NCBI GenBank assembly: GCA_028023455.1
Contig: JAQFVV010006231.1
Span: 8,322,036 to 8,386,035, forward strand
DNA length: 64,000 nucleotides
Reading direction: 5' to 3'
DNA from: Epiperipatus broadwayi
Taxonomy: Eukaryota; Onychophora; Udeonychophora; Euonychophora; Peripatidae
Below the pieces are notes generated by a model, which was not told the origin of the DNA, did not search any database, and worked only from the letters and a program-made list of their open reading frames with translations. Within the stretch, counting starts at the first letter, position 1; the number at the start of each line of letters is the position of its first letter. A program made the translations under genes and the position numbers. Shown piece after piece: positions 12,340 to 24,640 of the stretch.

Positions 12340-12950
12340 TATAAAACATGTACTATAAGTAGATTTTTAAATAAAGCCGACATGTCACATAATATCAAAA
12401 AAAGGAGGTATTTTTTATCGAAAAAAGATTTTATAAAACATGTACGACAATTTTAAAAAGACATGTCACATAATGTAACAAAAAAAAACCACTTATTAAA
12501 AAAAACCCGCATTTTTAAAAATAAAAAAAGTTCCATTATAATGTACATTTTGTAGGGAAAAAAGCTGTATGTAAAAATACCGTATTTTTTAAAAATAAAA
12601 TAAAAAGTGTCCATTATAATGTACATTTTTTAGAAGAAAAAAAAAGCCATATGTAAAAATACCATATTTTTTAAAAATGAAAAAAGAATTATAATGTATA
12701 TTTTTTAGAGAAAAAAAAAGTTGAGAGGCACGGTAACATTATATTGCTATGTTTTTAAAGAAAAGCAGCGCCACCAACCAATGTACAGTGTATAATTAAC
12801 AGATACTGGATAGGTTAAAAATTAATATATTCAAAAAAAAGGTAAAAAGATGACAAAAAGCAAACCAACCCCGTTCCACCAATCTAAAAAAATTGTTTGT
12901 TTATTAAAAAGCAAACCAACCCCTTTCCACCATCTAAAAATAAAGAACTT
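12340..12950. repeat. cluster of degenerate short tandem repeats
   Basis: There are three imperfect arrays. One has two copies of about 93 bp containing AAAACATGTAC and GACATGTCACATAAT (12340-12480). The second has three copies of about 78 bp containing CCATTATAATGTACATTTT (12532-12720). The third has two copies of about 53 bp containing AAAAAGCAAACCAACCCC (12855-12950). Long A and T runs separate them. The minus-strand 91-codon ORF over this area is low-complexity Phe-rich and is not supported as a gene. Confidence 0.7.
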
Positions 12951-13155
12951 TTCGGTAGCATAAATGTTAAAAAAGTATATCCAAAAAAACAGTAAAAAAA
13001 ATAATGAACCCATACTATTTTCAAAAAGTGTTAAAAAATTAAAAAAAAATATTGGATAGAAAAACAAAATGTTTACGGCTTTAGTCCAAAAAAACAACAA
13101 ACCCATATTACTTTCGAAAAGTGTTAAAAAAACAATACCGTATATAAAAAAAATA

Positions 13156-13657
13156 GGAAAACATGAACTTACCAGGTCACGACAAAATTCGATTTTTTTT
13201 CCCTTAGTTCAAATTTTTTCCACTAGTGTTTCTTGTCGAATTATTTAAAAATTTGTGAAATATCAAATAAAATTATATTATAAAAAAATAATTAAATATC
13301 TGATAAAAATAATTTATTAAAATAATAACATATTTATCCTACCAACATTCATAATTACTGACCATTGTAATTTTCGCTTATACAAGCGATAAAATTTGCA
13401 AAGATGGACATCAGTCTGAAAACTACACTAGACAGTATTTATGAATGTTAGAAGAATAAATATGTTATTATTTTAATAAATTATTTTTTATCAGATATTT
13501 TTTATAATATAATTATTTGTTATTAATTATTTTTTTATAAGTTTATGCCGCCGTGTATTTGATATTAACAAATTTTTAAATAATTCAATAAGAAACCCTC
13601 TGGTGAAAAAAATTTGAACTACAAAATTTTGTCGTGACCTGGCAAGTTCATGTTTAC
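13156..13657. mobile_element. fold-back MITE with about 200-bp inverted arms
   Basis: The left end GGAAAACATGAACTTACCAG and the right end (inverted) GGTAAACATGAACTTGCCAG match. The arms continue with CACGACAAAATT and stay recognisable for about 200 bp, to CAACATTCATAA on the left. The unpaired centre is about 85 bp (13360-13446). Flanks share AAAAAATA (ending at 13155 and starting at 13658), a possible 8-bp duplication, although the A-rich context weakens this. No coding capacity was seen. The terminal sequence does not let me assign a superfamily with confidence. Confidence 0.75.
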
Positions 13658-13829
13658 CAAAAAATAACGAATAGAAATTTTAAAAAAATTAAAAAAGATA
13701 ATATATAAATGTCTAAAATTTACCGTATCATCGGCCCATGAACATGTATATTGATGTGCATTTGGGTGAAAACAAGTGCCATCAAGCGGTGGAGTGTAAC
13801 AGTGACCTTTTATTTAACTGATTTCTCCA

Positions 13830-16130
13830 TAACTGCAGATATAATTCAAGTGAAGAAAGGCAGAATGTTCCAATATTATATTGGACATTACAGGACTTTA
13901 TGAAATTAGTAAATGAGGAGATAATTGATTTGAAAAGTGATATATATTTTACTATAAAAATCAAATGTTGGAAGCACAAGTGAAATGGAATTTATTATAA
14001 ATAAAAAATGGAAGAAAAATATTGTGGAGATTGATGATATATCAAATATAATAGGCAAAATTAGTTATACAACTTAATGGATGATATAAAATGATAATAA
14101 TTCAGATTTGGGCACCCACAAGTTCTCATTCAGATGAAGAAATAGAGAATTTTTATAAGCTTTTTTTTCAAAACAAACATCATTAAGAAAGATTTTAATA
14201 CTAGAATTAGTAAACATGTAAAAGATGAAAATGATGTGCTTAAATCTGAATATGGAAGAAGTATTGTGTAATAAAAAAAAGTGTATATACTATGAATTCT
14301 TTTTTTGAGAAAATGAATACATACAGAATCTCCCAAATGAAGATACAATAAAGTGATCATTTGTATAATTTGTTTGAAAACTAACAAGAAAATATATTTA
14401 CAAAGATAATATTACTAGTTAACATCTCTAACCTTTAGAAATACTCCCATGAATTTAAGCTAGAACTTGCACATTATTTTAAAATGTTAACAATCAATGC
14501 AAAAAAAAAAACCAGAAAGTTTCCAATAATTGACATAAGGCAATGTAAAAAAAAAAAACAGATATACAAAATATAAAAAAATGAAACTATGAATTGGCAA
14601 GATGTATAAAGAAAAATCTCAAAACTATATCCCCAAATTTTGATATTGCAAAGAAAGTTAGTTTAACAATAAGAAAAAAAAAAATAGAACTATTATTTTA
14701 AAAAAGTGCAATATCATAAAATGCATAAAAGAACTCTATATATTAATAAAGAACAACAAAACAAAATAGCCACTGAAATTATAACATCTTTTGAAATATA
14801 TGAAAGATTTCTATATAATAAAAAATAAAGCAGTCACTGAAATTAAAACATCTTGAAATACCAAATATTTTAAATGAAGATGTAAAACATGCAATTAAAT
14901 CTATGAAAAATGGAAAAGCTTTAGAAAATGATGAAATTATTAACAATATTCTTAAAGAAGCTGATAAAGAAATATAGACATTAATGACAAAATTATGTAC
15001 CAAATGTATAAATATTTACCAGGTGATGAGAAACATGTAATAGTTTTATTTATTTTAATGGGTAATAGTTATATTATTATTTTGCATATTAGGAAAATCA
15101 TAGATCTATCAGACATCTATCAGTTTTATAAACAATGTTTACTAAAATCATTACAGCTCATTTGTAGACAACTTTAAATTCAAACCTACTATAAGAACAA
15201 GCTGAATTTTAAAATGTTTATAATACAAATCTGTCCAAATATTAAGAAAAAGTGATTGAAATGATCATAAATATGAGTTTCCATTTTTTAATAAATTTAT
15301 AAGTTATGAAAAAGATTTGACTTTATAAACATTTCCAAGATGATCAAAAGGTTCAAAGTATTATCAAATTCTGAAACTTTTCAATGTTTGTCTGTGAGGG
15401 CATTGAATGAAAAACTTAGAGAATAAAAATAAATGGAGATTATGTAAGTTAAATAGATTTTGTAGCTGTTATAGTTACTTTCATAAATAATGCTTCAAAC
15501 TTCATGAAATGTTCCAAGACTTATCAGAAGTAAAACTAAAAGTAAACTGATGAAACTAAAATAATAACAATAATCTTTCAAAAAGGAGAAAATAAAGATT
15601 GATAGTACTGAATTAGAAGAAGTTAATAACTACAAATACATAATGGAAACATAATGAATGAAATAAATTACAGAATACAACTTATCTGGAGTAGTTTTAA
15701 TAGAAATACATTAATGTAAAAGGAAATATTCTTATCCTTTTGAGAGGAAAGTTTTAATAAATATATTTGGTCAGTTCTTATGAATAGATCTATGATTCAG
15801 ATATATAATAGAAGAGCAACACAGAAACTTCAGACTACACAGCAAAATATATAAAGATATTTGTTAGAAGTAACTTGAATGGATTGAAAATGAAACATGG
15901 TGAGAAAAACAAAGTATTATTGACAGAATTAAAAGTCCATATTGAAACTTGGATAGACACATTGGTAAAAGAGATGATAATAGATGGAAATTTTATGTCT
16001 TAAGTTGAATCTCAATATTGTAAAAGATCTTAAAATGTGCCATAGATGTCATGAATATGATGAAGAAATCATGTAGATAAGCAATGATTGATGAAACTGA
16101 AATGATAATACGGAAAATCTTTAAAAATGT
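13830..16130 (+). pseudogene. fossil RTE-like LINE (endonuclease plus reverse transcriptase)
   Basis: Islands of conserved protein occur in the right order on the plus strand. QIWAPTSSHSDEEIENFY (about 14100-14160) matches the endonuclease 'VIQVYAPTSSHSDEE.E.FY' block. DVKHAIKSMKNGKALENDE (about 14877-14935) matches the pre-RT 'EDEV..AIK.MKNGKAPG.D' block. Then come an FFNKFISYEKDL-like stretch (RT motif A region, about 15280-15320), NEINYRIQL (about 15660) and a C-terminal TQKLQTTQQNI island (about 15810-15850). Stops and frameshifts are everywhere and the catalytic YADD box is not preserved. This is the family often annotated in animals as an endonuclease-reverse transcriptase. Confidence 0.7.
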
Positions 16131-16627
16131 ATATATAAATAAAATATCCTTATTAAAAACATGCTAACTAAATCTATGCATGTTATTTAAGTAAAATATA
16201 AACTTTCTTGCTAAATAGTTTTAAAAATGGGACTATACATATGAAACATCAACCCTTTACAATACATTGCATTGTTTGTAACTAAAATATAGAGTAATAT
16301 AACTGTTTTCCAACAAAGTACTAAACTGGTATTATGGATTTCAGTAATAATTAAAAGACTGCATATAGCTGTATAAATTTTGAATAGACTAATCTATCAT
16401 GATGCTTTTACATAAAAAATAAGGTTCTTTTTAATTACAATGTTTATAAATCATATCTGTCTAATATGTATATCATGAAAATTTTAGTGATATAAGTACT
16501 TGACTTATACAAGAGAGAAAATTATCGTATAACTCTATCACATGATGCCAATTTATATATTGCTAGTAAATAGCATACTCTTAATGCAAGGTTTAGTATC
16601 TAGTAGATGTCACATGATATTGCTTAT

Positions 16628-16745
16628 TAAATCCCTATCCAGTGCTGTTCTATCCAATATTCCCAGACTCATTTATAGCTTATGGTTTTCATCAATGAGG
16701 AATTTTGGAATAATGCCTCTAAACCTTTAGGATCTAATGTATTTT
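16628..16745 (-). repeat. decayed relative of the 466-bp hammerhead repeat
   Basis: The plus strand shares a long interrupted match with the inverted copy at 23368-23483: AAATCCCTATC, CTATCCAATATTCCCAGACT, TTCATCAATGAGGA and AGGATCTAATG line up in order. On the minus strand the ribozyme core has decayed: CTGATGA has become TTGATGA and GAAAC has become ATAAAT, while the AGTC at the cleavage site survives. It is an old, probably inactive copy. Weaker similarity may extend left to about 16540. Confidence 0.75.
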
Positions 16746-18719
16746 CCTTCAAGCAGCCATATTTTACTTCTCTGTTGTACTATAAATTGAAAAACATATA
16801 AATATTTTCAAATCTAAATCAACTTGCCTATATAATTATATAGATTTGAAACCAGTTCAGTATCTATATTATAACGGGATGGACTATTCTCCTCATAAAG
16901 TGTATCTAACTGGTCACCCACTCAGTCTTCCCAGTAGGCATTACGCAAGATAAAACAAGTCAGGTATTTGATGATTTATCTAAGTTTTAGAAAGTGGTCC
17001 CATGATTAATGATTGAATGAGAGGGGATTCACACTTGCACAATTTCACCTCTCCTTGATCTTCATTATGCCACAGAGTTCAAACTTAGAGAGAATGTACA
17101 TGTACTATATTTCAAAGTATGACTGCCATATCCAATATGTACATTGGATGTGTGTATTGAATAATTGGAAAATAGAAAAATCAAACAACAAACAATTTAA
17201 TTTAATATTTAATAAATTAATTTTGGTGTTTTCCATTTATGATTGTTGGATAACAAAAATAATGTATTTTGATTAATTTAATAATTGTGCAGGCATGATC
17301 ATCATTCATTTTTATTCATTAGCTATTTATTAATCCATATCCTTGATCCCTATGAAGGATGGTCATTCACCATTCTAATTTAATAATTTCAACTTTACAT
17401 CGAGTACAATATTAAAAAAAAAGAAACCTATATTTTAACAATTAACTCTGCTAACTAAAATTTCTAATACAAGTTGCTCATTAATCTCGATCTGTCTATC
17501 CATATTTTATAATTTGTTGGTGGTTGCTCTTATATTCTGAACCCCCCTCCTATTTTGATGTCATGCAAATCTATGATAGGACAGACCAATCATCCAAGGG
17601 TTTAGTCATTCATTCCGAATAATTAATAATTAGTTAATTGAACACAAACATCGAACATAAAAAATATTGTAACTGTCAAAATGTGAGCTAATACTGAATA
17701 ATATTAAAAGTCTCATCTTTCGAGTCAGTAGATTGATGTACCAATTGGCAAGCAAGTCAGAAGTCTGCCCCTAAATTTTATTATTAAATAAAAAATATAA
17801 AAAAATAGAATTGATGGCTCCCCTCACTCTAAAATAATTGGAGGTTGGAAAGAAACCAATTTAACACGCAAAATAAGAATAAAAATATAAATATAATTTG
17901 GGATGTTAATTCAGTGTAGTCTAGCATAATAGCATAATTCAAAAGATTATGAGTTATCGAGTATCTTTTTTCTTAAGAAAGTTCCTTTGCATGAACTGAA
18001 TGGCAGTCCATCAGATAATCTTTAGTCACCATCTGGATCTTCATGTTGGTGACTCAGACTTTTTTATAAACTATCTTTCCTGTGCAGAGATCATTTCTTT
18101 GCTTGATTGTAGCATGATGTAGATCTTTTACTATCATGGTCATCATGATGTTAATTTAAAATGATAATCATATCTGAAATCATGTTTGCATGATGAGCAG
18201 CTCCATCTCCACAATGTTTTATCACTTCTTAGCCATGCGTGATTTGTTCTTGTCTAGCTTATAACTTGGATTTAAAATATAAACTTTATAAAATTAAGGT
18301 GGATCCTTTAATCAACTTCCTCAACTTGCAATCATAGTGGTTTATGAACTTCAATATTAAGGATAATTAATATGACAAATAAATTGATTCTAATAATCAA
18401 AATGTGAATCAAAAATACTTAGAAAAGAAGATATACAAGTAAATGTTATCAGTTATAAAAGAAAAAAAAGATAAAACGTTTAATCATTCTCAAAGTAAAA
18501 TGATAAAAAGTGATAATAATACAGAAGATAAAATAAGTACTGGTATACATCAGACTTCAAACACCAATAATATAGCATCTACTAGTGAATGATGTAAATT
18601 TTAAATGGTATGATAAACCAAATTAAAATGGGTCTTAGGAAATAGTTCCTCTCCTCAAAGACCCATAATAAAAGAGGAACAAAATAAAATTATTAACTAG
18701 ACAAATATGCTGTGCAAAA
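16746..18719. other. AT-rich DNA without recognised genes
   Basis: An 87-codon plus-strand ORF near 17013 and moderately GC-richer patches at 16850-16960 and 17990-18260 do not match anything I know. No splice-bounded exon could be defined. Confidence 0.35.
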
Positions 18720-19045
18720 TTGTCCTGATTAATATATTTCAAGATTTTCAAATGAAGGTCTTATTAGACAGTGGTAGCCAAATCTCTGTAGTTTCTGATG
18801 AGTTTTATAAAAGGGGGTGAATAAAAATCCAAATATTAAAACCCTACCTCTAAAATCAGTACAGAATACCCTGACTAACAATAAAAAGGCAAAATTAATT
18901 CAAAAGCAAATCTGGGTCAAACTGACCATTAATCAAACATATATTTATCATGTCATTTTGATATTAAGTGGACTCATTCATGAAGTTATATTGGAAATAG
19001 ACTCCCTACATATGAACAAATGTATGGTTGATTTAAAAATAAAAT
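18720..19045 (+). pseudogene. LTR-retrotransposon aspartic protease relic
   Basis: The plus-strand frame contains MKVLLDSGSQISVVSDEFY (18753-18809). The LLDSGS motif is the catalytic Asp-Ser/Thr-Gly triad context of retroviral-type aspartic proteases. A TGA and a frame change follow at about 18818. The second frame then continues for 76 codons with QKQIWVKLTI and an HEVILEIDSLHMNK-like end, which resembles the C-terminal part of Ty3/gypsy proteases ('.ILG.DFL..N'). No RT or integrase is recognisable downstream and no LTRs were found. Confidence 0.55.
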
Positions 19046-20742
19046 AGTGAGCATAAATAGTGAGGTTATAGAAATGACATTATGTCCAACCTATAACTTA
19101 AATGAAACAAATTGTATGATATTCACCTTACCTGAAACACTATTAAATGCAAAATTTGCTAAGTCAAACTTAATTAGTTTCATAATAAATAGGAATTCCA
19201 ATTGCCCACAATAGCAATATAATTATTATAGAATATAATAATTACAAACATTTTAAGATTACAAATTAAAATCTTGAGTTGAGGGGAAGTGTGAAATATG
19301 AAATGTAAGAATACATAAAACTATTCACATACTCATTAAATAAAAGATATAAAAAATTAAAATAAAAACATTCAATTTATTTTAATTTCTTAAGTCGAAG
19401 GAAAATGTGAGACAAGCAGAAATAACTATTTTCATTCGTTGATATAATATCATTGTTTAAACTAATAAAATTCATTAACAAAAAACATTGACAAAGAGAT
19501 GACCTTTAAAGTCAAGTTGCAGCCTAGCAACTTATACAAAGGAAATGAAATTAAAAATTCAATTATTCATTATTAAATATAATTAATAATTATAAAATGT
19601 AAAAATTGTGAAAATAAAATATGCAATACATGCGACCAGAGAATGATTCTTCCATAAATACTGAATCAATAATTTTTATTAAATCTTTTATCGATGTACT
19701 AGTTATTTCGTACAATAATTTTTACTGTGTTCAAATATAAAATACTTATAAAAATTAAATAGACAAATTGAACGATTTGCTTATTGAAGAAAAGTTTTAT
19801 TAGACATCAAATTCTAATATTACCCAAATAGAAGAGTAAATAAATTACTCTCTTAACATTATTTGTATTTTCTAAACAAAATTATTTTTTTTTATTAATT
19901 AAAAAGCTTATAAAATTGTTCTAAATTGGAATTCTGAAACAGATCAACTTTTTGAGAAAACATTTATATATTCAAACCAATATTAATTTAAAACGATTTA
20001 TATCTATAAAACAATGCCTTGTGAATAAACTTCATTTGTCATAGGATACATAATGCTATAGTTTTAACCGAAAATAAATGTAATTGCTTATTCCTACTGA
20101 AATGCCTAAAAGTTATATGAATTTCATCTATATAATCTAAATGAAACTCCAATTGGTAATGAAATCATTTGAGGAAGAAGATGTCAACTTCTTACAAGAA
20201 GAATATTTAGGAACAATCAGATATCTGGATAGTTTTTCAATGATTGATCTCCAAGGAATAAGGAACTTTCTTTTTAATGAACATTACTTTTAAACATGGA
20301 AATGAATAGGATAGTAATATGAACTTTTCATTATATCACATCATCTTTGTGAAGTATCATTTAAAAACATTTAATTTTATTTCCTTTGTTACTAAAATTC
20401 TAGATTTTTTATAAAGCGGCTTGACAGGGGTTTAAACTAAGGTACAAAAATAAACTTAATATGAAGGTACGAGTTTATCATTCTTCATATTGGATTTATT
20501 TATGACAGAACATTATTGTTACTAATTTAATTAACATGATTATGTTTATTTGTTATTAGTTGTGTAAATGACTAATATTCTGTATGAAAGGTTTTATATT
20601 TCTTAATGATAACTTTACATAGGAATGGTCTCATGAAAGTGGAATTCTTTCATATGGATTGTATAATATAATATTATCATTTATTTATATATGTATTATA
20701 TTGAATTAGCTAGTTTAGCATTTTTATAATTTCTTTTTCGTA
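19046..20742. other. AT-rich DNA without recognised features
   Basis: No ORF, repeat or transposon end was recognised. Confidence 0.4.
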
Positions 20743-20990
20743 AATTATAAAAATTCATCTATTATATTATACGTTATTAGAATCTAGTTGTATTATAAAA
20801 TACATATCTACTATGGAAATGTGGAAAGACATTAACTATTTAAACTTATAAAATAGTAAAGATGTGAATTATAAAAATTCATCTATTATATTATACATTA
20901 TTAGAATCTGTTTGTATTATAAAATTCATATCTACTATGAAAATGTGGAAAGACATTAACTATTTAAACTTATAAAATAGTAGAGATGTG
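20743..20990. repeat. tandem duplication, two copies of 124 bp
   Basis: AATTATAAAAATTCATCTAT begins at 20743 and again at 20867. The two copies stay about 95% alike through GGAAAGACATTAACTATTTA and the AATAGTARAGATGTGAA ending. Confidence 0.9.
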
Positions 20991-21601
20991 AAACAAATCT
21001 TTATAATTATTTTTGTTATATTAAATAAATTTGCATTGTTATTCATTAATAAATATTGTTAATGTTTATCTTAAATTTAAAGAAGTTTCTAATTTATTTA
21101 ATTTATTTATTCATTTTACGAAATCAAAGTAAAGTCAAACACATATAGCCACACACATATATTTATTTAATATCCTAATACTGAATTAAAATAAATTTTA
21201 AAAATATATTGAGATTATATTGAGTATGGTTATTGCTGTAAAACTGATGAAAACCCCTGAAGAGAGTTAACCGCAACTTCTCCCTGAGTTTGAATTCTGA
21301 GAATAACGGAATAATTAGTAAAGATGAAGGTTGAATGATTTATTGTATATTGAATCTATATTAGATATTTAATATTAAATGATTACTATTGAAATAAATT
21401 CAATTTTGGATTAAATTTAGATCACTTTATTCACAACATCCTATTTGAAGACCCAAAATCTGATCATAGTGAGATGCAACTGCCTTGACATTTCCTTATG
21501 TTTGATTTATTGATGTGTGAGTTTCAAGTTCGCACTTTGCATTTACTGTTAATGTCACTTTGATGTTTTTATAATTTTATGGCGGCAGTGGCGGCAACAA
21601 C
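20991..21601. other. AT-rich DNA beside LINE A
   Basis: No gene was recognised. The last 20 bases before the AAT repeat are GC-rich (GGCGGCAGTGGCGGCAACAA), itself a GCN/CAA-type short repeat. Confidence 0.4.
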
Positions 21602-21623
21602 AATAATAATAATAATAATAATT
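21602..21623. repeat. (AAT)n microsatellite at the 3' end of LINE A
   Basis: About seven AAT units sit directly at the 3' end of the minus-strand LINE A. Together with the array at 26574-27226 on its other side, the LINE is bracketed by the same microsatellite. Confidence 0.9.
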
Positions 21624-21920
21624 TATTTATTTTTATTTATTTATTATTAATCAAACAATACACATATATATAAAAAGGAGAAATACTCCAAACAAGATAA
21701 ACTTGTGCTAGGAGTTTTCTTAAATTATTAATTACAAATCAAAAACAAAAACACCAACAAAAATAACAACAATATTGATAAAACACATTACTATACTATA
21801 AATACTAAAACAAGTAAACCAAAAACAAATAATATAAGAATAAATACAACCAAATATATATATACACATACATATTAAACAACAAATATATATATATATA
21901 CACATTAATTAATCAATATA

Positions 21921-22550
21921 TTACACATGAGACAATAACCAAAATTTTAAATAATTTTTAAAAATATAAAAAAATAAATTATTAACATCAATTGAACAGT
22001 CAGTAATAAAAGAATTAAAGAGCCTGAGTCCATTGCAACTCAATTGCCTGCGACTGCTTTCTAAAGAAAAATCTGGAACCACCAGTTGAAATTTGTTAGC
22101 CAAGCGGGTATTTATAATTGATACTTTACGACACAGTAAAAAGCGACGACGATATATATCAATGATAATTCTAAACTTATATAGTTTAGAAACAGACAAC
22201 ACACCAGAATTGACATATATATCTCGCACAGAGGTCAATCTATGTCTACCAAAAATAATACACATTGTATAATTTTGCAAAGTATGTAATTGAGATAGTG
22301 AGTAATCAGTAGAGCCACCCCAAATGGAAATATTGTAACATAATATACTCTGATAACAAGCAAAATATATAGTCATCAAAGTAGATCTAGGTATGAATTT
22401 AACCAGATAATAAAATAAATAATTAATTTTACGTAATCGAGAACATAAGTAGACAATGTGTTTAGACCAAGATAACCTTGAATCAATATAAATGCCTAAA
22501 TAGCAATAATTATCAACAAAACTAATGTTACAACATGTACAAATACTTTT
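21921..22550 (-). pseudogene. LINE A reverse transcriptase C-terminal part
   Basis: The 152-codon frame at 21921-22379 (ISIWGGSTDYSLSQLHTLQN and onward) is the thumb and C-terminal region of a LINE RT. The sequence linking it to the RT core (YCYLGIYIDSRLSWSKHI, about 22410-22510) is in the same frame but lies upstream of the first ATG-like codon. The break with the core frame is at about 22545, next to a T6 run, and looks like a 1-base indel. Confidence 0.8.
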
Positions 22551-23224
22551 TTGAATGAATATTATACTGATTACAAATCCTAATACTAATTGAATGTGTG
22601 CAGTGTTTATAAGAGAACAGAATACCTCTGGTTTTATTACTATTAACCGTTAAATAATTTATCATAAGCCAGTTACTTATTAATTCTAGATCTTTATTAA
22701 TCAATTGCTCCAGAATACTATATGAAACAGCATCACAAGACAAAGCAATATCATCAGCAAACCCATAAATCTTTGAATTCAAAGATAAATTAAAAATGTC
22801 ATTTATATAAATTAAAAACAGTATAGGGCCAAGTACAGAACCTTGTGGAACACCATGATTAACTAATCCAAATTCTCCAATAATACCATGTATTTTAGTA
22901 GCCTGTCTCCTATCCTTCATGTAACTTAACAACCAAGAAGCAAAATGACCTCTAAAACCATATGAACACAAACGATTTAACAAAACTGTACGATTAACAG
23001 AGTCGAATGCTTTGGATAAATCCAAATAAACAGTTGCTGTCTTGAGACCCTTATCCAATGATAATGTCACATTATGTACATGGTTATAAATAGCATCTAA
23101 AGTACTCTTTCCAGCAACAAAGCCAAACTGATACACAGAAAACACTTTATGAACATTCAAAAATGACATCATCTTATCCTTAACTGCCATCTCAAATAAT
23201 TTAGCAACAACAGATATTATAGAA
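22528..23224 (-). pseudogene. LINE A reverse transcriptase core
   Basis: The RT core includes QFGFVAGKSTLDAIYN, the motif A AVYLDLSKAFDSVNR-type stretch (here TATVYLDLSKAFDSV), GVPQGSVLGPILFLIYIND (motif B) and IYGFADDIALSC with the catalytic F-ADD box (motif C). All key residues are intact. The upstream end is cut at 23225 by the hammerhead-array insertion; the fragment SIISVVAKLFEMAV directly continues the RPISIIS motif left on the far side of the insertion. Confidence 0.9.
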
Positions 23225-23389
23225 CTACTAAACATCACATGATCACTATCTCATACTAGCACAATAATTGTTATTAAACAATTCAAAACAAAACAACACT
23301 CTCCATATAGTAGTGCCATCTTGTGCTAACAAGAGCAATCAATGGATGCCAGAAGGCTTGTGCATAAAATCCCTATCTAATGCCTACTC

Positions 23390-23448
23390 ATCCAATATCC
23401 CCAGACTAGTTTCTGGCTTGTGGCCTTCATCAGTGAGGAGCCTTGGAT
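23390..23448 (-). ncRNA. type I hammerhead ribozyme (inverted copy)
   Basis: The minus-strand sequence has the same stems, core and GTC triplet as the direct copies. Predicted cleavage falls between plus-strand bases 23404 and 23403. Stem II is GGC/GCC with the loop CACAA. Confidence 0.75.
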
Positions 23449-23649
23449 CTGAGAGCACTGCACCTAGATCTTAGGATCTAATGCAACCCTCCAGCACCCA
23501 CCTTTTAACTCTTTTTAACTACAAAACTATGAGAATGAAATTGAAAACACTATTAATATTTTCAATCCAAGCTTTGTAGTTAAAAAGAGTTAAAAGGTGG
23601 GTGCTGGAGGGTTGCATTAGATCCTAAGATCTAGGTGCAGTGCTCTCAG

Positions 23650-23708
23650 ATCCAAGGCTCCTCACTGATGAAGGCTACAAGCCAGAAACTAGTCTGGGGA
23701 TATTGGAT
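23650..23708 (+). ncRNA. type I hammerhead ribozyme, direct copy 1
   Basis: Order 5'-3': outer stem I ATCCAA, internal loop GGC, inner stem I TCCTCA, core CTGATGA, stem II, GAAA, minimal stem III (C-G closing a TA loop), cleavage triplet GTC, then inner stem I TGGGGA, loop TA, and outer stem I TTGGAT. Inner and outer stem I halves pair fully (one U-G). Predicted cleavage is after 23694. Stem II in this copy is GGCT/AGCC (4 bp, loop ACA), one pair longer than in copies 2 and 3. The usual G-C pair 10.1-11.1 is an A-A mismatch in all copies, which may slow cleavage. Confidence 0.8.
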
Positions 23709-24115
23709 GAGTAGGCATTAGATAGGGATTTTATGCACAAGCCTTCTGGCATCCATTGATTGCTCTTGTTAGCACAAGATGGCACTACTATATGGAGAGT
23801 GTTGTTTTGTTTTGAATTGTTTAATAACAATTATTGTGCTAGTATGAGATAGTGATCATGTGATGTTTAGTGGTTTAACACCAATCCTGCCTAATAGGAT
23901 AATGGTGGCTATGGTTGTTAAAGAGCCAAAGACACCAAAATGTATGGGTGCTGAATTGAGTTCAGACCCATATGACTATATAAGCTATTGAGCTTGGATT
24001 GAAAATATTAATAGTGTTTTCAATTTCATTCTCATAGTTTTGTAGTTAAAAAGAGTTAAAAGGTGGGTGCTGGAGGGTTGCATTAGATCCTAAGATCTAG
24101 GTGCAGTGCTCTCAG

Positions 24116-24174
24116 ATCCAAGGCTCCTCACTGATGAAGGCCACAAGCCAGAAACTAGTCTGGGGATATTGGAT
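24116..24174 (+). ncRNA. type I hammerhead ribozyme, direct copy 2
   Basis: It has the same layout as copy 1, exactly 466 bp downstream. Stem II here is GGC/GCC with the loop CACAA. Predicted cleavage is after 24160. Confidence 0.8.
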
Positions 24175-24581
24175 GAGTAGGCATTAGATAGGGATTTTAT
24201 GCACAAGCCTTCTGGCATCCATTGATTGCTCTTGTTAGCACAAGATGGCACTACTATATGGAGAGTGTTGTTTTGTTTTGAATTGTTTAATAACAATTAT
24301 TGTGCTAGTATGAGATAGTGATCATGTGATGTTTAGTGGTTTAACACCAATCCTGCCTAATAGGATAATGGTGGCTATGGTTGTTAAAGAGCCAAAGACA
24401 CCAAAATGTATGGGTGCTGAATTGAGTTCAGACCCATATGACTATATAAGCTATTGAGCTTGGATTGAAAATATTAATAGTGTTTTCAATTTCATTCTCA
24501 TAGTTTTGTAGTTAAAAAGAGTTAAAAGGTGGGTGCTGGAGGGTTGCATTAGATCCTAAGATCTAGGTGCAGTGCTCTCAG

Positions 24582-24640
24582 ATCCAAGGCTCCTCACTGA
24601 TGAAGGCCACAAGCCAGAAACTAGTCTGGGGATATTGGAT
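24582..24640 (+). ncRNA. type I hammerhead ribozyme, direct copy 3
   Basis: It lies another 466 bp downstream and matches copy 2. Predicted cleavage is after 24626. The array ends about 131 nt beyond this site, at the target duplication, so the last unit is partial. Confidence 0.8.

Noticed and set aside
12831-13106. 91-codon Phe/Trp-rich minus-strand ORF
   Set aside because: It is low-complexity translation of A-rich tandem repeats.
23268-24296. Two identical 68-codon ORFs on opposite strands (23268-23474 and 24090-24296)
   Set aside because: They are the same stretch of the 466-bp hammerhead unit in its inverted and direct copies; the RNA fold explains the conservation better than a protein.
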